A DNA stretch of 64,000 nt, taken from positions 99,600,829-99,664,828 of the forward strand of contig NC_030677.2 in NCBI RefSeq assembly GCF_000004195.4, in the 5' to 3' direction. Positions 1 to 11,449 of this stretch are shown in pieces (the stretch's first letter is position 1; every line of letters begins with the position of its first letter). Source of the DNA: Xenopus tropicalis. Lineage: Eukaryota > Chordata > Amphibia > Anura > Pipidae. The position numbers and the translations under genes are program-made. The notes under the pieces were generated by a model. That model had not been told where the DNA came from, made no database searches, and saw only the letters and a program-made list of their open reading frames with translations.

Positions 1-2
1 GA

Positions 3-947
3 CCAGTTCTAGCCAACCCTCAATTCCCACCAGGACTCTCTCAATCCTTTCAAAAACGTTGGAGCTCCAAAAATCTTTTTAGACTCTATGATTATATTAA
101 TCCCCTCACTTACAAACCATATACATTCACTGAGCTCCAAGGGAAATACCAAATCCCGGCAAACTGGTACTTTGAGCATATGCAGATTACCCACTTTATC
201 CAATCTCTCGACATTAGATCAACCCTCCCTACTCCTCTGACCTCGTTTGAAAAATTGAGCACATATGGGCTACCCCAGAAAGCTCTAATATCTAACATTT
301 ACTCTATCCTAAATACATTAGCAGGGGACCCCTTCCCTAAACATAGATATATGATACATTGGGAAACTGAATTGTCTACCACTTTAACATTAGACCAATG
401 GGAAGATATCTGGGAAAATGCAAGAAAGAATGTAACATGTGTAAGGCAAAAGGAGAGTGTTTATAAAACGATATTTAACTGGTACCACACCCCAGTAAAG
501 CTCAATAAAATATTCCCAGACATCTCAACCATGTGCTGGAGGGCATGTGGACAAGAGGGCACTCTCCTCCACATTATGTGGCAGTGCCCAAAATTGGCGG
601 AATTTTGGAAGAACATTAAGAGCATTGCTGCTAAGATTTTCTTCTGGGACATTCCCATTGATGCTGCCAATGCTTTACTAGCCCTACCCCACCCACATAT
701 CCCACATTCAGAGCAAAAGCTTCTAAATTATATATACACGGCAGCTAGACTGTCGATTACTTCCAAGTGGAAGTCCCTAGAATCCCCTAGCGTAGGAGAG
801 GTCATATCCCGCATACAGGATATGAAATTACTAGAAGAAATGACAGCAAGACTTAGGGGAACAACCCCGCAATATGAAAAAGTATGGTCAAAATGGGACT
901 ATTTTATTTCCCAAAATCATGCACTTCATAGGAACAGACCTATGTAA
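3..947 (+). pseudogene. Tx1/L1-like LINE ORF2, C-terminal part
   Basis: The frame is open from position 3 to the TAA ending at 947 (about 314 codons), with no internal stop. It is the region after the reverse transcriptase of an L1-clade LINE (Tx1-like, common in frogs and fish). In numbering from the Met at 180 there is a CCHC knuckle: C119, C123, H131, C136 (CWRACGQEGTLLHIMWQC), followed by PKLAEFWKNI. That CX3CX7HX4C knuckle with a following P-x-FW is the C-terminal signature of L1-like ORF2. The part upstream continues outside the window; as only the 3' end is visible, whether the whole copy is intact cannot be judged. It lies antisense to camk4, in an intron. Confidence 0.82.
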
Positions 948-1247
948 TAAGGGACATTACCCCACCTGCATTAACGGATAAGAGAACATATGGAAAAAAA
1001 GTTATATTTTGACTCTCTCCTCTGGGAAACACTTTAGAACTGTTACTAGTACAACTGTATCTTATTTGTTTATTCCCCTGAATTTTCCCCCCCTTCCTTT
1101 ATTTTATTTACATGTATAAAAATTTGACCTGACTTTACATCATACGATATCTGTTACTGATCATACAATGTATAATACTACACCTTGAAGAAACAAATAC
1201 TGTATGTAAAAATTATGCTGTCAAAAACCAAATAAAATTTAAGTTAC
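948..1247 (+). mobile_element. LINE 3'UTR and end
   Basis: The ORF2 stop is followed by about 300 bp of AT-rich sequence with an AATAAA at about 1231. This looks like the 3'UTR of the same LINE. No long A tail is left. Confidence 0.55.
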
Positions 1248-1777
1248 AAGAGATATAGGCATATCTCTGGAGCATTTTGTGAGTTATCACTCGAAAGGCG
1301 GAATACATTTGCTTTGCACACCTCAGGTATTTTAAATATTTATCATTAAAAAATTTGAAATATGTGCCAGTGTGAACTTTTAGGGCTATTGCATTATTGT
1401 TATAATGCTGCTTTCAATAGGAAGAGTGAAAGTATGTTATATGGGTTATAGGTGAGAGCTTAGAGTTGAGGTAGTTGACATTTGGGTGGGGGAGTTGGTT
1501 CCATTTTCAGGTGAGAGTTCCCTGGTAGTTATTCTATTGTCCAGGGATGTCAGGTGTCCCTAATCTTTTAAAAGGGATCATTGAAGCCCACTTGCTGGAA
1601 TGGGTGAATGGGGCTCAGAATCTAAAGTAGAAAAAGGCCTCAGTAGGAGAAACTAGTGTGAGGATAGACATGGCACCTGTCCTGGCATCTGTCAACCATA
1701 CTGTGCTACTACATTTTTATATCTGGTACACACATAGGGGAAACATTTGGCAGTAACAAATGAGGCAGGCAGGGAGG

Positions 1778-1970
1778 CAATGTTCCTTCTCGGCTATGTG
1801 CCCAAAAAAAATCTTTTGTTCACACAATTTAAACTTGTGTGCGCATTTTTAAAAGCAGTGTGCTCACGTCAAAATAGATATAAAATTTTGTGTTTTTACC
1901 GCAATTTGATGTGTTCGATGGCCTTAAAATTTGTTTGTGCACACAGAAGCGCACCTTAGAGGGAACACTG
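1778..1970. mobile_element. short hAT-type MITE with perfect 8-bp target duplication
   Basis: The element begins CAATGTTCCTTCTCGG and ends with a matching inverted end, CTTAGAGGGAACACTG. The flanks are the same 8 bp, CAGGGAGG, at 1770-1777 and 1971-1978. Eight-base duplications with CA(G)TG-type ends mark hAT transposons. It is 193 bp long and has no coding capacity. Confidence 0.8.
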
Positions 1971-2110
1971 CAGGGAGGGGGGCAAAGAAGGAGTCTTAAA
2001 GTCACAGGAAGCTTTCTTAGTATAGGAACAAGCCAGTATCAGAGCCCAGCAATTTATGTATATGAAGAGTTAAATGGCATACACCTCCTCCACAATCATT
2101 TTAATGACCT

Positions 2111-2705
2111 AGGGGCACATTTAATAAACAATTTTTGAGAAAAATTTGTATTTTTCTAAATTTTTTCTAGCTTATAGAACATTAAGTAACGTATGCGTAA
2201 ATTTCGTTAAAATCCCACAACTTTTTCGTGGTTTTGTTAAATTGTTAAATTTCCATTAAAAAAAGTATTTTGCGCAAAAGAATACGAAAATTTTGGAATT
2301 TTTAAGGCTTTGGTTACACTAGGGGGTGTTTAATATTGCTTGATTTTTTGTCACTGAAAACCCGATTTTGTCACAGAAAAAAAACCCTGTGTCTGTTGCA
2401 ATTTATTATTCAACAAAAATGTGATCATTTCAAATGAAAAAATACATCAGGAAAAACCTCTTGAGATCATGTAGAAGTCAATGGCAGATGTCCCTTTTAC
2501 ATTTGGAAGATCTTCCTTAAATTCTTAAAGTTCGAATTGAAAAAGCATGAACAAAAAAAGGCTCAGAAAAATGAAAAAACGGCAACTTTTTTCCAATTAT
2601 GCTTTTTCCATTTGGATTTTTAGTAAACAACCTTTTGTGGAAATTTGCTTAGTCGTGGTTTTACAAAATATAAAACTACAAAAATCGGAATGTTAATCCC
2701 CCCAA
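2111..2705. repeat. AT-rich interspersed repeat
   Basis: It starts with AGGGGCACATTTAATAAAC and is rich in A/T runs. It shares the words ATGTAGAAGTCAATGGC with the stretch 33930-34300, so both seem to be copies of one non-coding family. Ends are not well defined. Confidence 0.45.
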
Positions 2706-2832
2706 ATAAACCCAATATGCTTCCAATAAAGATTAATTATATCCTAGTACAGATCAAGTACAAGGTACAGTTTTATTATGAGAGACAGCTTTGTGGATAA
2801 TAGGTTTTCAGATAACAAATCCCCTACCTGAA
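2706..2832. repeat. fragment of CAGGTATGG-ended MITE family
   Basis: It contains AATAAACCCAATA, AAGATTAATTATATCCTAG, CAAGTACAAGGTACAG and GATAACAAATCCCC, all of which recur in the copies at 29237-29515 (inverted) and 40467-40745. It is truncated on the left. Confidence 0.6.
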
Positions 2833-3080
2833 GACTTATTTATGGAAGCCTTAATATCAATTGGATCAAAACCATATTAGCATTTATACATAGTATAGCA
2901 CCCATATAGCACAGCAGAGCTGTGAAACTGACATTATTGTAGTCAAGCATATAGTACTTTATTAGTCTTATGATTCAAAGAGGAAGGAATACATCTCTGG
3001 GGCTGCAAATATATCAAAATAGCTTTACATGATGAATTTTCCAAGAGAAATGTTTTACTTAAAGTATCTTTGCTACTCAC

Positions 3081-3155
3081 CACAGTATCCTGGAGTACCA
3101 CATACTGTCTTCATGGCCACCTGGTCATCAATCATTTTGGACAGTCCAAAGTCCG
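3081..3155 (-). CDS. camk4: camk4 coding exon 7: DFG motif and activation loop
   Basis: This 75-bp exon is preceded by an AAAG acceptor and followed by a GTGAGT donor. It enters and leaves in phase 1 (2 nt, 24 codons, 1 nt). The codon split with the previous exon gives Ala, so the peptide reads ADFGLSKMIDDQVAMKTVCG then TPGYC. DFG binds the Mg2+ of ATP. The Thr of MKTVCGTPGY corresponds to the activation-loop threonine of CaMKIV that CaMKK phosphorylates (Thr200 in human). The stretch MIDDQVAM differs from the human sequence, which is normal for this surface loop. The following exon, expected to begin with the APE motif, is not found in the 3 kb to the left. Confidence 0.95.
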
Positions 3156-3710
3156 CTTTCAAATAATTGAATATTGAGAATTATTAATATGGAAAGAAAA
3201 CTAGATTTGTATAGTGTCATTATAATTCCCTTTAAAATTTCTTTTCTCTGGCATATTTACCTACTTAATCTTATATTTTCAGCACTGGCCTAACATTTGC
3301 TTATACTGTATGCCATGTCAACCTTCCCTTTAGGGGGGGTGGTTTGTTGCCTGTGAGAAATCTCCTCTCCCATGTGTGACAAAATACCTTTCTTTCCTGA
3401 TTTATTAGAATCACTGCATATAAAACTTTTTAATTCTACTGTACAGCGCTGCGTACAGAGTACACAATCCTCTGAAAACATGAAGAAAAAACAAATTTTA
3501 ATGCCATTTCCCGGCATTGCCACATGTAAAGTGTTTTACATGTGGTGATTTTAATGGATCAGGACAGAGATTACAATTTTTGGGTGGGCTGGTGGGGGGG
3601 ACACTGTGTACTTGAAACACCAGGGCCAATTTAAATCCCAATCCAATCCACTGTTTTTCAACATCCATTTAATGAATATTGCTTGTTCTGTATGCACTAA
3701 TGTTTCACCA

Positions 3711-3830
3711 TCTGAACGTTTTCAAGAAAACTGGGCTCATGTCCAGTTGCTTTAGACTTAATTCCACTAGATAGTGTATATCATGACCTGGCTGAATGGG
3801 AATCTTCACAGACATATATGGTTTTTGTTA
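3711..3830 (+). mobile_element. Penelope-like element, 3' terminal relic
   Basis: The words ACGTTTTCAAGAAAA, GTCCAGTTG, TTTAGACTTAATTC and CTAGATA(G/C)TGTATATCA occur in the same order after the Penelope ORF at 36503-36570. The extra tail (GACCTGGCTGAATGGGAATC) suggests that this copy retains more of the 3' end. Similarity starts a few bases before the putative ribozyme cut site. It lies in the camk4 intron between exons 6 and 7. Confidence 0.65.
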
Positions 3831-4199
3831 TTTCTTGCACTAAGCAGGGCAAAATCGAAATTATAATACAAAAGGTGTCATGATTCATGTGATGTCACTT
3901 AGCACTGTTTATAACTGATGACATCACTAAGCACTGTTTATAAGGATATATTTTACAGCATATTCATGACTTGAGTATTTACATATTAGTCTAGAAATTA
4001 AAATTAAAGTGCTGCCCTAGCTTTATTTTTGTTCACATAGTACTGGGTAAATTCTGGACTTTTAGCTTAAGAAAGACTTTGATCTTTAAGTATGCCTGAA
4101 GCAATGGTAACTTTACTGAACATTTCGTTTAATAGCTTGATTATATGACCAGCTGCTGCTGCTGACAAAATTGCAAGTGTGCCATATCCCTGAGGCTCA

Positions 4200-4358
<159 letters not shown>

Positions 4359-4948
4359 TTAGATTAAAAGAGAGCAGAAAAATACAAATTCCTGGAAATA
4401 AGATACAATTCAAATTGTGCCTTGTAGTTCTTTGTACTGCCAGGAACTTGCTTTTCAGCAATTATTGCTACCTCATTACATCCCTTCACATCCCCATCTT
4501 AGCACAAATACAGGCCTGGCAGCAGTGGCTACCAAACATTGATAAAGATGACCTGTCTCCCACATACACTCATAATATACAGTATTATAGAAAATGTTTA
4601 TTTGTATGAAAATGTTTTACCTATTAAGTGTTGGAGCACAACCAAAGTGGTAGCTGATCCTAATTGATATTGCACATCACCTATTTTTTTAAAATATTCT
4701 GTGGCTCACTTTCACACCCCTAGCACCAACTGTTGGTTGCGCTGTTCCCTTTTGTTATGCCAGTGTTTGGTAGTGTACCGCATTGGCTGGTTATATTCAA
4801 TGCACTTCTAGTTCTGACTCCAAAGCCAGCTGACTAACCTGGAGGAGAATTGATTTTTGCTAATTGGTGTCAGAACAGAAAGGGAAAACTAATAACTAAT
4901 AACTCTGAGGGTAAAGTCGTGATGACTAATGTGTCCAAATCACTAGTG

Positions 4949-5312
4949 TGTGCCAAATGTTAGGCACCCCCCAGTGACAACAAAAGCTTACCTGATACCC
5001 TGGGTCAGTGCTCCTGTTTGCTGAAAACTACACCGTCCCAGGATATTTCCGTAGGAGCAACACGGAGGAATCTTCTTTACTTCTTCATAATTCTATCTGG
5101 GCTAGCACATGCACAGAAGAGTGATGCCAGAAATTTGCTGGCATAAAGAATGAAGAAGTGAAAAGGATTGCTTTTTGGCACTCCTACAAAAAATGGCTGG
5201 TGCAGTTTTCAGCGAAGGGAACACAAGCCCGGAGAATCAGGTACATTATTGTAATCATTGGGGGCGCCTAACATTTGGCACTCCCTAGTGATTTTAACTT
5301 TACTTCTTTTAA
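4949..5312. mobile_element. old T2-like MITE copy
   Basis: The ends carry the inverted pair AAATGTTAGGCACCCCCCAG and TAACATTTGGCACTCCC, and the middle has GCTGGTGCAGTTTTC and its inverted partner. This is a degraded relative of the intact element at 52671-53078. It occupies part of the camk4 intron downstream of exon 5. Confidence 0.6.
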
Positions 5313-5376
5313 AAGCATAAAATGTTCTGCAATTGTAAACTCTGCATAAAGAAAAGTTCTGCAATTTTAAACTCAC

Positions 5377-5449
5377 GGCAACTGCTTCCAGAATCTGCTG
5401 TACAACACATGCAGCATCCTGTTCACTGTAATAGCCACGTTCTACTATC
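5377..5449 (-). CDS. camk4: camk4 coding exon 5: helices before the catalytic loop
   Basis: This 73-bp exon has a TTTCTGTAG acceptor and a GTGAGT donor. One nucleotide completes an Arg codon begun in exon 4, then 24 codons read IVERGYYSEQDAACVVQQIL and EAVA, ending in phase 0. This is the alphaD-alphaE region of a CaM kinase; the ERGYYSEQDAA run is characteristic of CaMKIV and CaMKI. It joins directly to YLHGNG of exon 6. A degraded MITE (about 4949-5312) sits in the intron just downstream. Confidence 0.94.
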
Positions 5450-5714
5450 CTACAGAAAGATAAAAGAAGAATGTTTTTTAAGGGTGAGGAGAGATCACAT
5501 GAGACATCAGAGACAGACTGGGAATACAACATGTTCTTATGGCAATGTGAATAAAGTCTGTGGGCACAGATTTACAGACTTCATGAAACTATAGGCCATG
5601 AGGCTGACCTGGTAGTAATTTATCAAGGCACCAGCCCTTTCCATCTACTGTAGATGATTTACACTCTTCCTCTTCCATCATACTGTTGTTCACGTCCCTA
5701 CCAACCCCTACAAC

Positions 5715-6375
5715 CCTGTCATAATATAAAGGGATGAGGTTGAGCGGCTATCGGAGTGGTGCAGAGCCAACAACTTGCTCCTAAATACTGCGAAAACCAA
5801 GGAACTAGTTGTCGATTTTAGAAAAAATAAGACCAACACTGAACCACTCATTATTGATGGAACAAATGTGGAGAGGGTTTCGGGGTTTAAATTTCTGGGA
5901 ATGGAATTGGAAGACAATCTGACTTGGAGTGCAAACATCAAGGGGTTGTTAAAGAAAGCGCAGCAGAGACTGTACTTTCTGAGGATTTTGAGGAAAAACA
6001 TCTTCCTAAAAATCTGCTTCTTGCCTTCTATCATTGTTCCATTGAAAGCATACTTACGTATGGACTATGTGTGTGGTTTGGTGGCTGCACTTCTAAAGAT
6101 GCAAAAGCACTAAATAGGGTTGTTAGGTCAGCAGAGGAAATAATTGATTGTTCACTCCCCACCCTGGAACACATTTACAGCTCTAACAAATAGAACAAAT
6201 AGGATGAGAAACAGCTTCTATTCAAAAGCAATTATGGCCCTAAATATGAAAGATTGATGTATTGCCGGTATTGTTGCAAATGCTTTCGCTTTGAGTTGTC
6301 CTTTTTTGTGTTTCTGTAAATTTCATTGTTCACGTGACAATGACAATAAAGATATTCTATTATATTCTATTCTAT
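5715..6375 (+). pseudogene. L2-like LINE, 3' end of reverse transcriptase ORF
   Basis: The translation reads DEVERLSEWCRANNLLLNTA, then KTKELVVDFRK, FKFLGMELEDNLTWS, and LLKKAQQRLYFLR; after a frame change near 6000 it continues FYHCSIESILTYGLCVWF and KALNRVVRSAEEIID. This is the thumb/connection part of L2/Rex1-like non-LTR retrotransposons. The tail is GACAATAAAGATATTCTAT with repeated ATTCT units, the usual 3' end of that group. It is dead: 5'-truncated and frameshifted. It lies antisense in camk4 intron 4. Confidence 0.82.
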
Positions 6376-6414
6376 AATAATGGCTTCAAGGGTAATGTAA
6401 CCAGTTCTTATTAA

Positions 6415-6572
6415 GTGAAGGAAGAGGATTGCTCAGTCGTATAAACCCCAGGCTGTTGCAGTTTTCTGCTAATGGGAGCACCGGCCAGGGGTATCAGGTA
6501 ATTGATCACAATCACTGAGGGGGAGCCTAATATTTGGCACCCCCCAGTGATTGTAACTTTCCTTATTCTTTA
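6415..6572. mobile_element. T2-like MITE, 3' part
   Basis: The stretch holds GTTGCAGTTTTCTGCTAA, CCTAATATTTGGCACCCC and ends in TTCTTTAA, matching the right half of the element at 52671-53078. It follows the L2 tail by about 40 bp. Confidence 0.55.
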
Positions 6573-7792
6573 ACCCAGTTAGTATCTTAACCTGCTTTTT
6601 GGCTTGAATCATGAGCAGAGCCCACATACAGCTGGGGCCCAGGGCCACGTAAGCAAAGAGTGTGACAAAGTTAGGTAGTGAGAGAAGTTGTCAAACTTTG
6701 CCAGTGGCTCATATATTCTCCTGACCCCAGTGACAATATTGTGGACCTATCTAGTGCATGCTACACACAATAATTTTCCATAAATTATAAAATCTCTTTT
6801 GTGCATACTAAACATTGGGGGCACAGTCTTGTTAACACATACTAAACATGGGGGCTGCTTGATTCATAACTGTCCTGGTATCAGCATTGTGAAACCGAAA
6901 CAAAAATCTGTCCAATACCAACCGCTGATATCACAGCTTTACCCCCATATGTCCCTGCTCTGTCCCCAATGTCATTTGCCTGCCACATTGGCTGTTTTTT
7001 CCAAGGTAAAAAGTGGCAACCCTAGATAAGCACAAAATCAACAAATAAATACCTTCATAGTAAAAAAGAAACCAATTACAAAACCTAAACAAAGAACAAA
7101 TGCAACCACATAATTTTGCAAAAAAATTGTTAAATCTCACTGTTTAGGACAGGTCTCTTCCTCCAAAAGCAAAATGGGGGTAGTTTTCTCCCACAAAGGA
7201 AACATTGTTTTATAGACCATATGAGATAGCAGGTACTTTTGTGGATTACTGCATTACATTACACAATCTTAAACTTGATCCAAATAAAACATTTCCAACC
7301 CACACCAACCAAATTTACCCAAACAACAGCATCTCATTGATTGAAACAGGACTTTAGCAACTGATAACTGCAAAAAATACCATGGTTATAAAGGGTTGCA
7401 GTTATCCATTAAATGCAGTTGCTTTGAATCCTTCCAATAAATATACTCCCATTTTTTTTATAGTGGTGAGATAGTGAAAATGGAGGAGATGGTGAACTTG
7501 TCTGTTTCCATGCTGCAATGGTAATAACTACATGTACACATTTAAGAGCAATTATTTAAGTCTGGTAAGGTTTCTTGCAACTGTGTAATATATTTTCCCT
7601 ATGTGTATCGTGCAGTTGTAGTGGCTGGAAAGGTTGACTGTGCTTTTCTCTCTCTCCACGTTTCCTGTCCCCCAGTTATTTTTTCACCATTCACCATCTC
7701 CCACCATTTGAAGCAATAACACACTTTTATTAAGGTTTTAAAGAAACTTGTAATATAACAAGGCTTCGCTATCTAGTTACCTGTCTTCTTAC
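6573..7792. other. camk4 intron 4, no named element
   Basis: Apart from AT-rich tracts I see no repeat family, RNA gene or exon here. A few short ORFs are present but lack codon structure or neighbours. Confidence 0.4.
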
Positions 7793-7875
7793 CTGTCAAA
7801 AAGTTCTCCACCTGTCACTAGTTCAAGAATTAAAGTGATTTCTGCAGAAGTCTCAAAGATATCTTTTAACTTAAT
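7793..7875 (-). CDS. camk4: camk4 coding exon 4: hinge region
   Basis: This 83-bp exon is bordered by a TTTCAG acceptor and a GTAAGA donor and holds 27 codons plus 2 nt. It encodes IKLKDIFETSAEITLILELV and TGGELFD plus the first two bases of Arg. ILELVTGGELFDR is the hinge and alphaD start that is typical of CaM kinases; the backbone of the hinge holds the adenine of ATP. The Arg codon is completed in exon 5. There is no disrupted residue or frame change. Confidence 0.95.
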
Positions 7876-8392
7876 CTGAAATACAAACAAATGAGACACT
7901 TTTAATACCCCCACTAAAATGAGAGAAACTGCTTACCAATTTAGCACAATAACCATCATTAAACTAAGCAAATGTGTATCATGGGGACATAGCCATTATT
8001 CTCTGTAAGATGCTTATTACCGCACATCCCCATGAGATATTTTTATAGGTGCTATGAGGAGTTAGGTTAGGAAATTCAAACATTTCAAAAATATGAGGAA
8101 ATATGGTGAAATATATCTATGCAAATGCTAAATTATACTAAACAAATGCATTAGAGTGCAGTTTCTGCAATGTTTTAGGTCATCCTAATGCACAAACCAT
8201 TATTTTGATCAGGTTGCTAATGGAATGAACTTTTTTTTACAGAAAAACAGAAATCTCTTTTTTATGACTCCCACTCTTTAGCTACTGAGCCAGTGTTCTC
8301 TAAATTAGGCTAACTACATAATTGTCTTCTTTGGAAAGACCCTCTACATTGATATTGATTGAGTTGAATAAGACTTATCTAAACTGACTTAC

Positions 8393-8455
8393 AATATTTG
8401 GATGTGAGAGACGTAGCAAAACTCCAATTTCTGTTCTTACAATTTTAAGATCAAT
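8393..8455 (-). CDS. camk4: camk4 coding exon 3: alphaC helix
   Basis: This 63-bp, 21-codon exon starts and ends in phase 0, between a CTTTCAG acceptor and a GTAAGT donor. It encodes IDLKIVRTEIGVLLRLSHPN plus I. The Glu of RTEIGVLLRL is the alphaC glutamate that forms the salt bridge to the ATP-binding lysine. The short 517-bp intron to exon 4 is the most compact in the visible gene. The sequence is close to CaMKIV orthologues in this helix. Confidence 0.95.
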
Positions 8456-8551
8456 CTGAAAGAAATAAAGTTGGTTAAATGCCATGACTTAATAATGGCA
8501 TAATTTGCAAACGTGAAAACCATATTACAGCTAAAACTCAGAGAAAGGGTT

Positions 8552-8708
8552 GATCAGGTCTGGACTGGCATTCAATATAGGCCCTGGCATTTCACGTACA
8601 CAGAGGCCAAAATAGCCTTCCACAAGCCCACTTAGTAATGTCTATGCTACTTTCAGCAGCCCCTCTGGCATTTGCCAGAATCAGCAGGTTACCAGTCTGG
8701 GCCTGGGG
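8552..8708. repeat. short inverted-ended repeat (GTCTGGACTGGCA family)
   Basis: It starts GGTCTGGACTGGCA and ends with CCAGTCTGGGCC, an inverted pair. Internal words CCCTGGCATTT, GTACACAGAGGCC and CCTCTGGCATTTGCCA recur in the copy at 57018-57172. It is non-coding. Confidence 0.65.
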
Positions 8709-9332
8709 TTGATTGTCTTTACATTCTAAATTGTATATAGGAATACTGCAACTCTATTAAAATCTACAATACAATAATATAGCCACTATAGAGTTACATA
8801 CACTGTAGATATATAATAATATGAGGTTGTATTTTGAGGGAATTTATACAGCTCACTGTATTTAAAGGTCACTAAGAAATATGCTTATATTTTACAGTGA
8901 AATAACAGTATTCTCTCCATCATAACAGATGGTATCACTAAGCAATGTTTATAAAAATGTATATGATAAGTTTCTGATAGTTTATATGTCATCATTTTTC
9001 ATATTTATATCGTATATGCCATTTTATTTGGTTGTCATGTTTAAACCATGCCCACTGAGAAAAAGCAACAGTGATGACGCAAATGGCATTTTGATCGAAA
9101 CACCCTTATTATGGCAGACCATAGATCCACTGAACTTTGCAGTAAAAATAATGCTAAATTCTACAATTAAGTGATAATCACTCCAAATTTCCATTTTAAC
9201 CTCAATGGATACCGGCAGTCAATGGTTAATGGTATTTTCATAGTTGTGGTTGTTCTGCCGTTGATTATTCAATTCAAAGATGCTTTGGGTGAGCTGAAGA
9301 TGTTCTAAAAACCAACATAACAAATATTTTCT

Positions 9333-10580
9333 TTAAAGGAATAGTTCAGTGTAAAAATGAAACTGGGTAAAATAGATAGACCACACAAAATAATATATGT
9401 TTTCAATATAGTGTAGGGACCCATAGGAATTAAGCTCACTATGGTCTTAGCCCTACAATTCATTCTCTGCTGTTGCTGAGCAGAATGTAATGTTGCCACT
9501 TTAGTTATCTGTAACTATGCTCTTATTGGCCCTAGTTAGGATGACCACTTCCTGCACACTGTAATATAGTGATTTGCAGGGAGTGGGCACTTCCTCTTTG
9601 GCATTCCTATCATCCAGAGAAGGTTGCACATTGAGCCTGGGACCCCAACTAGGCCCAGAAGTCTGTGCCCTAGAGGAAGCCAAATCCATCTAGTGATTTT
9701 AAGTCAGGGATCAGGGACCCCGTGAATGGGGTGTAGTCATTTGCAGGTTAGACTCTGTTATAGCACGCTTTAGGAGTGTGACTTAGTTCAGGGCTATTTA
9801 GCAAGACTATTTAGCAGGCTGTTATTAACCCCTGAACCACCGTTGGCTATTGGGATCCGGTCCAGTAAAGGCAGACACCCTTGGGACTCCTGGCTATTCC
9901 CCACATCTATCTCCACCGTGGTGTCATACTGTTCTGCTACTTTGCAACTGCATTTGACATTTGTGCTATCCTACCTCAATGCTGTGAGTATTAATCCTGC
10001 ATATGCTGTGTACCATAAATAAACCAAGTTCTATTTCAATATAAAAGAACCTCTGGCATCCATAATTACATTATATACTGTCTGTGGCAGTGGAGAGTTG
10101 TAGTTCTGCAACATCTCATATGTGCAAACCTTCCACTTAGCGAAGGCCACACCTGTGTGTTGGAGTCATATGTGCCCGTGCTCATACCTACTAGCCGGAA
10201 TTGCCAAATACTAGCCAAGATAGGGTTGCAATAGTTTTTAAACAAAAATGTAAACTATAAGGGTTGAAGTGGGCAGATGTCTAACATAATAGCGAGAACT
10301 CTTCTTCTTCCTTTACAGCTCTCTAAGCAGTTAGCAGTCAGTAGCTAATCAGTGACATGAGGAGGGGCCATATGGGACATAACTGTTCAGTAAGTTTGCA
10401 TTTGAATCTGACCTGCGGTCTCACAAACTAACTGAACAGTTATGTCCCATGTGGCCCCCCTAAAGTCACTGACTAACAAAGAGGTTAGAGAGCTGAAAGC
10501 AGGGAGTAGAGTTCTGGCTATTATGTTAGACATCTGTCCTCTCCAGCCTTTATAGATTACATTTCACCCAGTTCCTTTAA
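9333..10580. mobile_element. T2-type MITE (TTAA ends), split by a solo LTR
   Basis: The left end is TTAAAGGAATAGTTCAGTG at 9333 and the right end is CACCCAGTTCCTTTAA, to 10580. The inner part has inverted segments such as AGATGTCTAACATAATAGC (10277-) and GCTATTATGTTAGACATCT, and GGGACATAACTGTTCAGT and its partner. It belongs to a family with TTAA duplications and TTAAAGG termini, described in Xenopus as T2. A solo LTR (9412-10230) interrupts it, so the MITE insertion is older. Confidence 0.8.
9412..10230 (+). mobile_element. solo LTR with 4-bp target duplication
   Basis: This 819-bp segment starts TGTAGGGACC and ends GGGTTGCA (TG...CA), flanked by ATAG at 9408-9411 and 10231-10234. Removing it restores the MITE sequence. 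A likely polyadenylation signal (AATAAA) at about 10016 is followed by AAGAACCTCTGGCATCC, as in U3-R-U5 LTRs. There is no internal region or second LTR, so it is a recombination remnant. The 4-bp duplication fits some gypsy or ERV1-like elements; the class is not resolved. Confidence 0.72.
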
Positions 10581-11077
10581 ACCTGAGCCATACATGGGCT
10601 GATACTGGCTTCTGCCCCAGCCACTCCAGACCAAATGTGGAGCATATTGACCCCTGTATAGCCTGCCTGGCAGATATAGAGTCAGGCATAACTTTCTCGA
10701 TTTGTCTGTATGGCTAAAATCAGATGATTAGAATACAATTATTCAATAGGATCTGCACCCTAAAACATTGTTGTTTTGGTCCAAAGAAATAAAATGTAAT
10801 TTTTAAGCAATATGTTTCCAATATATGTTAATTACATATTTTCAGTAGTTTCAATTTTATTTATAACAAAAATCAGTTCTCTTCAAAGTCTATTAATCAG
10901 CTGACTACATTCTTCATTGCTTCCAGAATCGGTACCTGAAACCTTTTCTTAGAGAATTAGAATGACTTTTTTTATTATGAAATAATATTTTGGCAGTTAA
11001 ATGGGATTTCTAACTGAAGACTAACAAAAACTGCAACAAGCATGCATAAGAATGCATTAGTTACTGGTGATACTTAC
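10581..11077. other. camk4 intron 2 remainder
   Basis: AT-rich intron sequence between the split MITE and exon 2, with no element I can name. Confidence 0.4.
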
Positions 11078-11156
11078 AGTTTTTTTAATTTTTTTTGCAG
11101 CATACAGTTTTTTGGTTCCCTTTTCTTCACATTTAAATACTGTGGAGGTAGCACCC
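11078..11156 (-). CDS. camk4: camk4 coding exon 2: glycine-rich loop and ATP-binding lysine
   Basis: This 79-bp exon has a CTGCAG acceptor and a GTAAGT donor (1 nt plus 26 codons, ending in phase 0). It encodes GATSTVFKCEEKGTKKLYAA and KKIKKT. The Gly, Thr and Val of the loop and the Lys of YAAK match the nucleotide-binding elements of the N-lobe. The lysine cluster is AAKKIKKT, whereas the mammalian protein has Leu next to the key Lys, so this stretch is somewhat diverged while the critical residue is kept. The glycine loop is split between exons 1 and 2 at LGR|GATS, the same place as in mammals. Confidence 0.94.
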
Positions 11157-11449
11157 CTGCAGACATAGATCATTTAAGTAATTAATCAAATGTTCATTAT
11201 AATGTACATTTGCAGTTGTTATTTAAGTTTCATCTACCTCAGTCTTATTGTGGTAAGGCATTTACTTCACTACAAAATGACTTTTTATGTAGTCATTACA
11301 TGGTGCACTCTGTCCATGTAAAGCTGGGTGATTTTACCATAAGCCAAGGTAAGAATCTAGCCTTAAGCAGCACTTAGCTAGGGGCAGTAAATAATCACCA
11401 ATATGTAATTTAAAGTTTTGCCAGGAATTTATATATTTGGGCTAAAATT

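Noticed and set aside
1..3080. Search for the next camk4 exon (APE motif onward)
   Set aside because: No exon-like match in either strand; the LINE, MITEs and AT-rich sequence fill the interval.
5640..5715. A TVDDLH reading just before the L2 fragment, resembling the YxDD box of reverse transcriptases
   Set aside because: The flanking residues do not fit and stops occur between it and DEVERL; probably chance.
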